Below, one piece after another: positions 19,948 to 28,940 of a stretch of DNA of 64,000 bases. Position numbers and translations under genes: made by a program. The notes below the pieces were generated by a model that did no database searches, was not told where the DNA came from, and worked only from the letters and a program-made list of their open reading frames with translations. Position 1 is the stretch's first letter; each line of letters starts with the position of its first letter. The stretch comes from CAVPMN01 sp963706425. GTDB taxonomy: Bacteria > Actinomycetota > Acidimicrobiia > Acidimicrobiales > Acidimicrobilacustridaceae. Where the stretch lies: positions 248,001 to 312,000 of the forward strand of contig CAVPMN010000001.1 of assembly GCA_963706425.1 (NCBI GenBank), written 5' to 3'.

Positions 19948-21291
19948 CTAGGACGGATCGGCAAACCGACGCCGCAGCCGGGCGGCGACGCGGTCGAGTG
20001 CGCCCAGCACTCCCCCGCCGGTGGGCATGGCGAGCTCGACCGGTCGGGCCAGTCCACCGTGGCGCCGGTCGGCGGCACGGGCCGGCGCCCGGCACAGCTC
20101 GACGAGCGGGCGGGCCACGACGGGCCAAGTGAACTCCATGGCGGTGTCTCGCAGGGCGTCGCGACACCGGGCATTCGTGTCGGGGTCGCTCAGGGCTTCG
20201 ATCGCCGCAGCCACCGCGGCAGGGTCGCCAGGCGTGACCACCACGCCCAGCCGCCGTTCGCGGACGAGGTCGGCGAACCCGTCGCCGTCGGCGCACAGGA
20301 CCGGCAGGGCCGCCCACAGGTAGTCGAGGATCCGCGTGCGGAAGGCGAACGTCGTCTCGATCGTCTGTCGATGGAGCGAGACCCCGATGTCGGCGTCGAG
20401 CAGGTAACCAGCACGCTCGTGGTAGGGAATCCAAGCGTCGGCGAACACGACCCGACCATCGAGCAGGCCGAGGTCGGCAGCCCGTCGACGCACCGTCTCG
20501 GCCATGGGCATGTCGGGCACTTCGGGCGTGGGGTGCGACCCGCCGGCGAAGAACACCTTCACCCTCGGATCGTCGATGAGGGCCAGCGCCTCGACCAGGG
20601 TCAGCGGGTCGAGCCATTCATAGATGCCCCCGCCCCAGAGCACCACGAGGTCGTCCTGCTCGAACGGGCCATCGGCACCGCGCAACGGTCGGGCATCGGC
20701 GTGCGGCGCCGCGTCGGGCAAGCCGAAGGGCACGACCGCCACCATGCGCTCGAACGCGGCATCCGCAGCATGGGTGCGCGGGTTGACCCGGCCGAGCGCG
20801 GTGAGCATGCCGAGCACGAGATGGCGCTGACGCACCGACGCGCACAGCACGACATCGGCGAAGCGCAGCGGCTCGATCATCTGGGCGAGCGAGTCGAGAA
20901 AACGCTCGTCCTGCTCGACGAGCGGGGCCGAAGCGAACCAACCCAGCACCTCGAAGACCGCCGGGTCGTACGCGTCGGCCACCACCATGACGTCGTGGCT
21001 GGCGATCCACTCGAAGCGATGCAACAGCGCCGACATGGCGACCACCACGTCGGCCCGGTCGACGAGCGGCTCGAGATCGAGGCGTTCGGTGAAGGTCGCC
21101 GTGTCGAAGGGCACGTCGACGAGCTCGATCGGGTGGGTCGATGCCAGCGTGACGCGACAGTCGCCGGCCAGCACCCGGCACAGCTCCACGGCCCGGATGG
21201 CCGGACCGGCCATGGTGACGCCCACCTTGTCGGCGGTGAGCACGAGGACGCTCGCCTGCTCGCTGCCGGGGGCCTTGCCGGTCGCTGCCAT
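19948..21291 (-). CDS. Glycosyltransferase family 4 (GT-B fold)
   Basis: A 447-residue protein with an N-terminal acceptor domain (VLVLTADKVGVTMAGPAIRAVEL, ADVVVAMSALLHR) and a C-terminal donor domain (VVLWGGGIYEWLDP, VKVFFAGGSHP, GVSLHRQTIETTFAFRTRILDYLWAALPVLC, then VVTPGDPAAVAAAI). The TFAFRTRILDYLWA stretch stands where GT4 enzymes have the EPFGLVxLEAMA donor-binding motif. TAAGGT lies 9 nt before the ATG. Its place in the polysaccharide locus suggests a glycan-assembly role; the sugar is not predictable. Confidence 0.82.
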   Translation of the reverse strand: MAATGKAPGSEQASVLVLTADKVGVTMAGPAIRAVELCRVLAGDCRVTLASTHPIELVDVPFDTATFTERLDLEPLVDRADVVVAMSALLHRFEWIASHDVMVVADAYDPAVFEVLGWFASAPLVEQDERFLDSLAQMIEPLRFADVVLCASVRQRHLVLGMLTALGRVNPRTHAADAAFERMVAVVPFGLPDAAPHADARPLRGADGPFEQDDLVVLWGGGIYEWLDPLTLVEALALIDDPRVKVFFAGGSHPTPEVPDMPMAETVRRRAADLGLLDGRVVFADAWIPYHERAGYLLDADIGVSLHRQTIETTFAFRTRILDYLWAALPVLCADGDGFADLVRERRLGVVVTPGDPAAVAAAIEALSDPDTNARCRDALRDTAMEFTWPVVARPLVELCRAPARAADRRHGGLARPVELAMPTGGGVLGALDRVAARLRRRFADPS

Positions 21292-21341
21292 GGGCGGGCG
21301 ACCTTACCAGTGGCCCGTTTCGCACGGCGCGCCCGACTACG

Positions 21342-22908
21342 GTGATCGCTCTCATGCGTCGGCACAGCGACCGCCAAGTGTGGTGGGTCTCGTTCACGCT
21401 GTTCGCCCTCTTCGGAGGGCTGTGGGCGGCATCGTTGCCCCGCCTGGCGGGGCCCGACGAGCCCGTGCACGCGGCCAAGGCCGCTGCAGTCGTGCGCGGC
21501 GAGCTCACCTGGGTCGATCGCTACGAGGTCGTCGGCACCGACCCGGGCAACCCGTCCCGCGTCGAGACGTGGATCATCGTGCCACGCGCCTATGCCAGCC
21601 TCGATGTCGGCTGCCTCGCCCTCCCACCGATCCGCTCCGGCGACTGCCTGGCCCCGGTCTCCGACGACACCACCGAGGTGGCCGCCATCAACTCCGCCGG
21701 CTCCTATCCGCCGGCGCCCTACCTCGCCCTCGGCTGGCCGTCGTTGCTGCTCGAGCCGGAGATGGCGTTGTCCGCCATGCGGGCGGTGCACGTGCTGCTC
21801 TGTGCGGCGTTCCTCGCCTCCGCGGTGGTCGCCGCGAGGAGGTCCGATCTCTCGGGCATGGTCATCGTCGGTGTCGCCGCCGCCCTCACGCCGATGGTGT
21901 TCTTCCTCGCGGGCGTGGTGAACCCCAACGGCCTCGAGATCGCGACGGCGGTCTGCGTGGTGTGTGCGGCGCTCGACGTGCTCGCCGGTCGAGCGCCGGT
22001 GGCCACCCGATCGATCGTCCGCCTCTTCGTCGCAGCCGCGGTGATGACCCTCACACGCCCGGCGTCGATCGTGCTGCTCGTCGCGCTGCTCGGCATCGTG
22101 TTCGTGGCGACGGCCACGAGAGACCGCGTGGGGACGCTCGTCCGCGACCGCCGGGTGCAGGTCGGCCTGTTCGGCTTCGTCGCCGCCGCAGCCTTCACCG
22201 CCTACTGGCTCTTGTCGGCCGATCCGCTCGGGGCGGTGTGGGGAACTCCCCGCCCAGGACTCACGCTCACCGAGGCGGTGCGGCACTCGTTCCGAGAGTT
22301 GCCGTGGCGCACCCGTCAGATGGTCGGCGTGTTCGGCTGGGTCGACGCGCCGGCCAACCTGCCGGCGTGGGCCGTCGCCTGGTGGGTCGCGGTCGTGGGT
22401 GCTCTTGCCGTCGGGGCGCTCTGGGTCGGGCGCTGGCGAGAACGCCTGGCCGTGGTGGGGTCGATCATCGCCGTCGTGGGGCTCACGGTGTCAGAGTCGC
22501 TCGAGGCCGAGCGGATCGGCTTCATCTGGCAGGGCCGCTACTCGCTCCCGCTCACCATCGCCATTCCGATCGTCTCGGCGTTCGTGGTGGGCCGATCGGG
22601 ACGGCTCCCGGCTCTCGCCCGGCGAAGCCTGGCCGACCACCGTCTTCATCAGCCTCGGCCTCGTTCAGCTGCTCGGCTACGCCATCGCCCTTCGCCGCTA
22701 CGTCGTGGGGGGCGACACGCCCCTGGCCGATCTGCTCGACGAGGGCGGATGGGATCCACCGTTGGCGCCGACGGCCCTGCTGGTGCTCGCGGTCGCCATC
22801 ATCGCCGCGCAGATCGTCTGGTACCTCGCCGTGTTCCGCGATCAGCCCGCGATCAGTCAGCCGCCCGACACCAGCTCGGCGACGATGGCCTCGTCGGCGA
22901 CGACCTGA
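21342..22908 (+). CDS. DUF2142 family membrane protein (second copy), one frameshift
   Basis: Paralogue of the protein at 10.6 kb. Shared landmarks are GPDEPVHAAKAAAVVRGE, TPMVFFLAGVVNPNGLE, a GVFGWVDAP loop and WQGRYSLPLTIAIPI. Near 22630 the frame changes, after which TTVFISLGLVQLLGYAIALRR and a last hydrophobic segment complete the protein, ending at 22908. The GTG at 21342 or the ATG at 21354 could be the start; a TACGGT element lies about 10 nt before the latter. The 3' end overlaps the convergent GT2 gene by about 50 bases. A role as polyprenyl-phosphate-dependent glycosyltransferase is possible but unproven. Confidence 0.75.
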
Positions 22909-24200
22909 CGTCGGCGCACCCGCCGGCGGGCCACGAGCGTCCCGGGCAGCAGCAGTAGGAACCCACCGAGCGCCCTGAGGCGACGAGTCACCGGCACCAC
23001 GTTGGGGCGGCGGCGCTGCACCATCGCGCCCGCCACGTCTCGACGGGCCGCGTCATAGGTCTCCTTCAGGTAGCGGCGAAGCACCGCCGTCACCAGATGG
23101 CGGGGGGCGTTCTTCGTCACCATCACCAGTCGGTTGCGCTCGGTGAAGAACTGGAACCGACCTGAGCCCTCGATGGTGCTGGCGGCGTGCAGGTGACGCA
23201 CCTTCGCCGCGGGCACGAAGCGGTATCGCCAGCCTTGCGCCCGCCCGCGCCACGAGAGGTCGGTGTCCTCGTAGTAGAGGAAGAATCGCTCGTCGAACAG
23301 GCCCACCTGATCGAGATAGCTCGGGCGCAGCAGCACCGCACCGCCGCACCAGGCGAACAGATCTGTCTCGTGGTCGTACTGCCCGACATCGCGTTCGCCG
23401 AAGCCGCGGTCGGCGCCGTGTCCGTCGGCGAGCACCACCGAACCGGCGTTGTTCACCGCGTCGTACGGAGCACCACCGAGCCCTACCGTCACCCAGGTCG
23501 GGGCCGGGCCCACCGGCACCTGGGTCTGTGTCGGGCCACTCTGGAACGTGGCTGCCTTCGGCTCGAGCGCCGACACCTCGATTTGCACGGTGGAGGGCAC
23601 CGGTCGGCCGCGCTCGACCGGCACGCGAACCACCGCGTGTCCCGACGTCCACTCGAAGCGGCCCTGGCGACCCACCTCAGGACCGTGCCCACCGGCCACC
23701 TGTGTACGCCGCCACAGATCGACACCGTCGACTCGCAGCCCGGTGATGCGGACGCCGAGCAGCCGGGGATCGCCGCGGCCGGGCCTGCTGGCAGCGACGT
23801 CGATGCCCAGGTCGACGAACTGGTGGTCGAACAGCATCAGCGGCGACGCCGCGCCGAGGCCCGGATCGCCGTCGAGCGCGTTGACCAGGGGCTCGAGGTA
23901 GTCGGGCTCGACGAACGCGTCGTTGTTCACCAGACCCACGTAGCGCACGTCCGACAGGTCGCGCAGCGCCACGTTGTTGGCGGGAAACCCTCGATTGCGA
24001 TCGAGCCGGATGACCTCGACCGACGGGAAGCGGTCGCTGATGGCCTGAGGGCTGCCATCGCTCGAGGCGTTGTCGACCACCACCACCTGCAACCGCTCGG
24101 GCGGCCAACGCAACGCGACCAGGTGCTGCACGCAACGCAGCACGTCGTCGCCCCCGTTGTAGTTGAGGACGACCAGCCGGATCAGCTGCCGCTCGGGCAT
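22857..24200 (-). CDS. GT2 rhamnosyltransferase-like protein with internal insertion domain
   Basis: The N-terminus (IRLVVLNYNGGDDVLRCV, VVVVDNASSDGS, NRGFPANN, GLVNNDAFVEP) is a WbbL-type GT2 enzyme. The second half of the catalytic domain (AWCGGAVLLRPSYLDQVG, DERFFLYYEDTDLSWRG) comes only after about 140 residues (roughly 125-265) that look beta-rich (VQIEVSALEPKAATF, WVTVGLGG, NNAGSVVL). A basic, hydrophobic C-terminus follows. It directly precedes rmlD and rmlB on the same strand (16-base gap), in keeping with a dTDP-rhamnose donor; that donor is inferred. Confidence 0.82.
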   Translation of the reverse strand: MPERQLIRLVVLNYNGGDDVLRCVQHLVALRWPPERLQVVVVDNASSDGSPQAISDRFPSVEVIRLDRNRGFPANNVALRDLSDVRYVGLVNNDAFVEPDYLEPLVNALDGDPGLGAASPLMLFDHQFVDLGIDVAASRPGRGDPRLLGVRITGLRVDGVDLWRRTQVAGGHGPEVGRQGRFEWTSGHAVVRVPVERGRPVPSTVQIEVSALEPKAATFQSGPTQTQVPVGPAPTWVTVGLGGAPYDAVNNAGSVVLADGHGADRGFGERDVGQYDHETDLFAWCGGAVLLRPSYLDQVGLFDERFFLYYEDTDLSWRGRAQGWRYRFVPAAKVRHLHAASTIEGSGRFQFFTERNRLVMVTKNAPRHLVTAVLRRYLKETYDAARRDVAGAMVQRRRPNVVPVTRRLRALGGFLLLLPGTLVARRRVRRRQVVADEAIVAELVSGG

Positions 24201-24216
24201 TCCCGCCGCCGGGGCA

Positions 24217-25068
24217 CTAGTCGGCGAGCAGCCGGGTGACGAGACGCTGGAGGCTCTCGCGGTAGTCGGGCAGCAACGGCAGTCCGGTCAGGCGCAGCGC
24301 GGCGTTGTCGAGCACCGAGTTGGCAGGACGCGGCGCCGGCCGCGGGGGGTCGAGATCGGAGGTGGCGACGGGCTTGACCCGGTCGGGATCGTGACCGGCG
24401 GCGATCAGCACCTCGCGGGCGAACTCATACCAGCTCACCGCGCCCTGGTTGGTGACGTGGAACACCCCGGGCCGGCGTTCGACCACCAGACGCTTGATGG
24501 CCGCGGCCAGGTCGTCGGCGAAGGTCGGATGCCCCCGCTGATCATCGACGAACGACAGGGTGGGGTGCTCGCCCGCCAGGCGCAGGATGGTCTTCACCAT
24601 GTTGCCGCCGTGGTAGCCGCAGACCCACGAGGTGCGGATGATGGTGGAGCCGGGGTCGACCTCGCGCTCCCCACCGAGCTTCGACGCTCCGTAGACCGAA
24701 CGGGGGCACGGGGTGTCCCACTCGACATAGGGCGTGGGCTTGGTGCCGTCGAACACGTAGTCGGTCGACACGAGATGCACCGGCGCCCCCACCCTGCGCG
24801 CCGCGTCGGCGATGTGGCGCACCCCGAGCGCATTGACGGCATAAGCCCGGTCGGGGTCGGACTCGCACGCGTCGACCGCCGTCCACGCCGCGGGGTGCAC
24901 GACGGCGTCGGGGTGGGTGCCGCAGATCGCGCCGAGCACAGCATCGCGATCGGTGATGTCGAGCGTGGCGTGATCAGTGGCGATCACCTCGTGGTGATCG
25001 TCGGCCTCGAAGAGGGCCACCAGCTCGCGACCCACCTGTCCGCCGGCGCCCGTGATGAACACGCGCAT
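24217..25068 (-). CDS. rmlD: dTDP-4-dehydrorhamnose reductase
   Basis: Last step of dTDP-L-rhamnose synthesis: NAD(P)H-dependent reduction of dTDP-4-dehydrorhamnose. The 283-residue SDR protein starts with VFITGAGGQVGRELVALF, has HPAAWTAVDACESDPDRAYAVN, the STDYVFDGTKPTPYVEWD region, the catalytic YGASKLGGE (tyrosine and lysine), and HVTNQGAVSWYEFAREVL. It is separated from rmlB by one base and lies in the same operon. Confidence 0.95.
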   Translation of the reverse strand: MRVFITGAGGQVGRELVALFEADDHHEVIATDHATLDITDRDAVLGAICGTHPDAVVHPAAWTAVDACESDPDRAYAVNALGVRHIADAARRVGAPVHLVSTDYVFDGTKPTPYVEWDTPCPRSVYGASKLGGEREVDPGSTIIRTSWVCGYHGGNMVKTILRLAGEHPTLSFVDDQRGHPTFADDLAAAIKRLVVERRPGVFHVTNQGAVSWYEFAREVLIAAGHDPDRVKPVATSDLDPPRPAPRPANSVLDNAALRLTGLPLLPDYRESLQRLVTRLLAD

Positions 25069-25069
25069 G

Positions 25070-26026
25070 TCAGGCCGCCTTGAGCGGTTCCCACCACCAG
25101 CGGTTGTCGCGGTACCACTCGACCGTCGCCGCCAACGCCTCGTCGAGCTCGCGCGCCGGCTTCCAGCCCAGGTCGCGCACCTTCGAGCAGTCGATCGAGT
25201 AGCGGCGATCGTGCCCGAGACGATCGGCGACGTACTCGATCATCTCGTCGCCGGCACCGCACAGACGGAGGACCCGTTCGGTGAGATCGCGATTGGTGAT
25301 CTCGTTGCCGCCGCCGACGTTGTAGACCTCGCCTACCTCGCCCTCGCGCAGCACCAGGTCGACCCCGGCGCAGTTGTCCTCGACGTAGAGCCAGTCGCGC
25401 ACGTTGAGACCGTCGCCGTAGAGCGGCACCTTGACCCCGTCGAGCAGGTTGGTGACGAACAGCGGGATCACCTTCTCGGGGAACTGGTAGGGCCCGAAGT
25501 TGTTCGACGATCGGGTGACCAGCACCGGGAGGCCGTAGGTGGTGAGGTACGACAGCGCGATGAGGTCGCTGCCGGCCTTCGATGCGCTGTACGGAGAGCG
25601 CGGGTCGAGCGGCGCCGACTCGGTGCTCGAGCCCTCCTCGATGGAGCCGTAGACCTCGTCGGTGGAGATGTGCAGGAACCGACCGATCTCGAGTCGCCGG
25701 GCCACGTCGCACAGCACGTTGGTGCCGTCGCAGTTGGTGCGCACGAACTCGTCAGGGCTGGCGATCGAGCGATCGACATGGCTCTCGGCGGCGAAGTGCA
25801 CGACGGCATCGTGCCCGGCCATGGCTTCGGTGACGGCATCGCGATCGCAGATGTCGCCCTTCACGAAACGGTAGCGGGGACCGCCCTCGAGATCACGCAA
25901 CGTCTCGAGGTTGCCTGCGTAGGTCAAGGCGTCGTAGACGGTGACCTCGTCGTCGGTGGCGCCAAGCACGTGCCGCACGTAGTTCGATCCGATGAATCCG
26001 GCCGCGCCGGTCACGAACAGCTTCAT
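25070..26026 (-). CDS. rmlB: dTDP-glucose 4,6-dehydratase
   Basis: Converts dTDP-glucose to dTDP-4-keto-6-deoxyglucose, the second step towards dTDP-rhamnose. The extended SDR fold starts with FVTGAAGFIGSNYVRH; HFAAESHVDRSI and STDEVYGSIEEG follow, then the catalytic YSASKAGSD, NNFGPYQFPEKVIPLF and the late DRLGHDRRYSID substrate motif. At 318 residues it has the normal length. The divergent J-domain gene starts 86 bases away. Confidence 0.96.
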   Translation of the reverse strand: MKLFVTGAAGFIGSNYVRHVLGATDDEVTVYDALTYAGNLETLRDLEGGPRYRFVKGDICDRDAVTEAMAGHDAVVHFAAESHVDRSIASPDEFVRTNCDGTNVLCDVARRLEIGRFLHISTDEVYGSIEEGSSTESAPLDPRSPYSASKAGSDLIALSYLTTYGLPVLVTRSSNNFGPYQFPEKVIPLFVTNLLDGVKVPLYGDGLNVRDWLYVEDNCAGVDLVLREGEVGEVYNVGGGNEITNRDLTERVLRLCGAGDEMIEYVADRLGHDRRYSIDCSKVRDLGWKPARELDEALAATVEWYRDNRWWWEPLKAA

Positions 26027-26111
26027 GCCGCCATCCTCGCAGATCCGGTGCGACGGGGACGAAACGCCTCGTTACCCTGGGCAACGGCACTCCCTCAGGC
26101 CGCCCATCGCG

Positions 26112-26705
26112 ATGGATCCCTACTCCGTACTCGGCATCTCCCCGGATGCGAGCGCCGACGAGGCCGAGGAGGCCTACCGGCGACGGCTCCTCCGCGAGCA
26201 TCCCGATCTGCACGCCTCCGGCGGGCCCGACGCCGTCGCCAGGGCCGAGGCCCGCACCCGCCATCTCAACGAGGCGATCCGTCTCATTCGCCACGGGGCA
26301 CGCGCCGGCGGCCGCGCCGGCGGACCCGACGAACACCGCCCGCGCCGCGACTGGTTCGGCTACCCGGTCACGCCCCAGGGCGATCTCATCTACGACGCGG
26401 TCCCGTGTCCGCTGTGCGGCGACGCGATCCGCACGCTCGACGAGTTCGACCGGCACGTGGCGCGGCGCCACCCGGCCCACGCCAACGGCGACGGCGGCCG
26501 GCGCAGGGTCGATCGATGGATCGACGCCGGTGGGCTCGTGCCGCTCTGGTTGGTCGGGCTGGTCAACCTGTTCGTCGGCGTGGCCGTCTACCAGATCTTC
26601 CTCGACGGAGAGCCTCGACTCGACCAGTCAGCCGCCATCGCCTGTGTGATCGTGATGGCCCCGACGCTGCTGCTGGCGTTGGTCGAGATGGTCTCCCGGC
26701 GCTGA
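26112..26705 (+). CDS. Membrane-anchored J-domain protein with C2H2-like zinc-binding motif
   Basis: Residues about 1-65 form a J-domain: DPYSVLGISPDASADEAEEAYRR-like helix II, then the essential HPD in LLREHPDLHA. A middle part contains CPLCGDAIRTLDEFDRHVARRH, spaced as a two-Cys, two-His zinc site. Two hydrophobic segments (about 140-160 and 170-190) close the 197-residue protein, so the J-domain should face the cytoplasm at the membrane. It should recruit an Hsp70/DnaK partner; its client is unknown. The ATG at 26112 follows a TACCCT element. The gene points away from rmlB and towards rmlC, against the direction of the surrounding operon. Confidence 0.8.
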   Translation: MDPYSVLGISPDASADEAEEAYRRRLLREHPDLHASGGPDAVARAEARTRHLNEAIRLIRHGARAGGRAGGPDEHRPRRDWFGYPVTPQGDLIYDAVPCPLCGDAIRTLDEFDRHVARRHPAHANGDGGRRRVDRWIDAGGLVPLWLVGLVNLFVGVAVYQIFLDGEPRLDQSAAIACVIVMAPTLLLALVEMVSRR

Positions 26706-26728
26706 GACGTGACCTTGCTCGCGCGGGC

Positions 26729-27295
26729 TCAGGTGCGCAGGCTCACGTGCGGGCGCCACTGCGGCTCGATGGCGTCGCGTCCCGGGTTCTTGCGATCACG
26801 GTCCGACAGGATCGGATCGGCGACCCCCCAGTCGGCTTCGACTGCGGGATCGTCCCACGCCACCCCGAGCTCGTCGCTCGGGTTGTAGTAGCCGTCGACC
26901 AGGTAGGTGATGGTCATGTCGGTGAGCGCGGCGAAGCCGTGGGCCACACCGGGCGGGATGTAGACCCCTCGATGCGAGTGCGTGCCGTCGGGCTGGCGGC
27001 CGAGGTCGATGGCCAGTGTGGCCCCGTCGGTCTCGCACCCCACGCGCAGATCGTGCAGCACGACCCGCGCCGTGCCGAACGGCACGTACCAGTAGTCGGC
27101 CTGGTGCAGGTGGTAGTGCAGCCCGACGATGGACCCGGCCTGGCGGTCACCGCGGTTGCCCTGGATCATCTCGCGGCCCGCGGGGAACCACTGGCGCCGG
27201 TAGGTCTCGACGAAGATGCCTCGCTCGTCGCCGTGGATCGCAGGATCGACCACGAACACGCCGGCGATGACATCTGACTCGGTGACGGTTGCCAT
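26729..27295 (-). CDS. rmlC: dTDP-4-dehydrorhamnose 3,5-epimerase-like protein (RmlC family)
   Basis: Cupin-fold epimerase expected to act between RmlB and RmlD. The chain of 188 residues has FVVDPAIHGDERGIFVETYRRQWFP split by the substrate loop, then GLHYHLHQADYWYVPFGTARVVLHDLRVG with the catalytic histidine in HYH, and the aromatic GVYIPPGVAHGFAALTD. FVETYRR in place of FxExYN and the ending are slightly unusual, so a related sugar epimerase cannot be excluded, but all other rml genes are nearby. TAGCGT lies 8 nt before the ATG at 27295. Confidence 0.88.
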   Translation of the reverse strand: MATVTESDVIAGVFVVDPAIHGDERGIFVETYRRQWFPAGREMIQGNRGDRQAGSIVGLHYHLHQADYWYVPFGTARVVLHDLRVGCETDGATLAIDLGRQPDGTHSHRGVYIPPGVAHGFAALTDMTITYLVDGYYNPSDELGVAWDDPAVEADWGVADPILSDRDRKNPGRDAIEPQWRPHVSLRT

Positions 27296-27362
27296 GGGCG
27301 GCCACGCTACCCGCGGCACCGCCCGGTGCTTCCAACCGGCGGCGGGACGCGACTCAGGCCGT

Positions 27363-28940
27363 TCAGACGGTGCGGCAGCCGAGCAGGGGGCTGCTCGTGC
27401 CGGGCCCGAGGTTGATGGCGTAGACGCACACCCGCCTCGGACCGGGTGCCACGGGCACCGATGCCTGGAAGCCATGGTTCGCACCCGCCCCCGCATGGAC
27501 CGCCGCCACGTCGGGGCGAGCGAGGTCGGCCAGGAAGGCCCCACCCCACGCGCCGTCGACATAGACGTGGATCGAGGTGGCGGTGGTGATCTGGTTCGGG
27601 TCGATGACCCATCCGCTGACGGCGACCTGCCCGGACGAACGGGCCACCGCATCGAGCGAGCCGAACGGGTTGTGAGCGACGGTGAACGACTCACAACCGA
27701 GCAGCGAGTTGGCTCCTGGACCGGCGTTGATCGCGTAGACGCACGCGATGTGCACGCCGTCGGGCGCGGGCGGGACCGTCACGTCGAAGCCGTGGTTCGG
27801 TCCGTAGGCGGGGAACACCGCGCCCACATCGGGCCTCGGCACATCGGCTGCGCCCTCCCCGGCCCACCGGCCGTCGATGTACACGTGCACCGCGATAGGA
27901 CCGGTGCCGTCGGGGTCGATCGCCCAGCCGGTGACGCGGATCCCGTCGGGTGCGCTCACCGCGTCGAGGTTGCCCACCGGGTCGGCCGGCACGTCCACGT
28001 CTCGGCAGCCGATGAGCGGGTTGCCGGTGCCCCCCAGCACGTTGATGCCGCGCACGCACACCCGTCGGCGACCTCCGGCCACGCCGTCGAGCGCGATCCG
28101 ATAGCCGTGATTCTCCCCGTAGGTCGGGTAGACCTGCCCGACATCGGGCCGAGTCAGCGTCGCCGTGGCGGTCGCCCTCACGGCCCCGTCCACCAGCACC
28201 TGCACATCGATCGGCGCCGGCGTGTCGGGATCGAGCGCCCAACCCGAGACCGTCACCGACCCGAAGCCGGCGACGACCGAGTCGACGTTGCCGGTGGGCA
28301 CGCCGTCGAGCACGTTGACCGTGCGACAGCCGAGCAGTGGGTTGGTGGTGCCTGGTCCGACGTTGATGGCGTAGACGCAGGCCCGATGAGTGCCGCCGGG
28401 GATGGCGCCGACGCTGAACTGGTAGCCGTGAGCCGGACCGGCACCCGGATGCACCGCCTGCACGTCCGGGCGGGACTGGTTGGCGGTGGTGGCACGAGTC
28501 CAGATCCCGTCGACGTAGAGGTGCACGTCGATGGGCGTGGTCGTGTCGGGATCGGCCGCCCAGCCGCCGACGGAGAGCACCCCACTCGACGGGGAGAACA
28601 CGCTGTCGACCGAGCCCACGGGGTCGGGCACCACGGTGCGGCATCCGAGGGACGGGTTCGACGTGCCCGATCCTGCGTTGATCGCGTAGGCGCACACCTG
28701 ATGTGACCCGGGACCGACAGGGATGGTGGCGTTGTAACCGTGGCTCGACCCCCATCCTGGGAACGCCGCACCGACATCGGCGCGGGCCTTGTTGGCCGGC
28801 ACCGAGGCGCGCCACTTGCCGTCGACGTAGACGTGCACCGACACCGAGCCGGTGGTGTCCGGATCGATGGCCCAGCCCGACACGTTCACCGCTCCCGGCG
28901 TCATCCACGCGCCGTCGAGGCTGCCGAACGGGTTGCCGAC
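27363..28940 (-). repeat. Five tandem coding repeats (about 100 residues each) in the GH25 protein
   Basis: Five consecutive units share the core pattern GSLD ... SGWAIDPD ... HVYVDG ... RPDV ... HG[YF] ... CVYAIN.GPG.. LLGCR. Pairs of conserved cysteines (CVYAIN and GCR) recur in each unit and could form a disulfide. The units differ at many positions, so the array is old. Confidence 0.85.

Noticed and set aside
25052..27277. 741-codon plus-strand frame across rmlB, the J-domain gene and rmlC
   Set aside because: Spans three well-supported genes, two of them on the other strand, and has no motif of its own.
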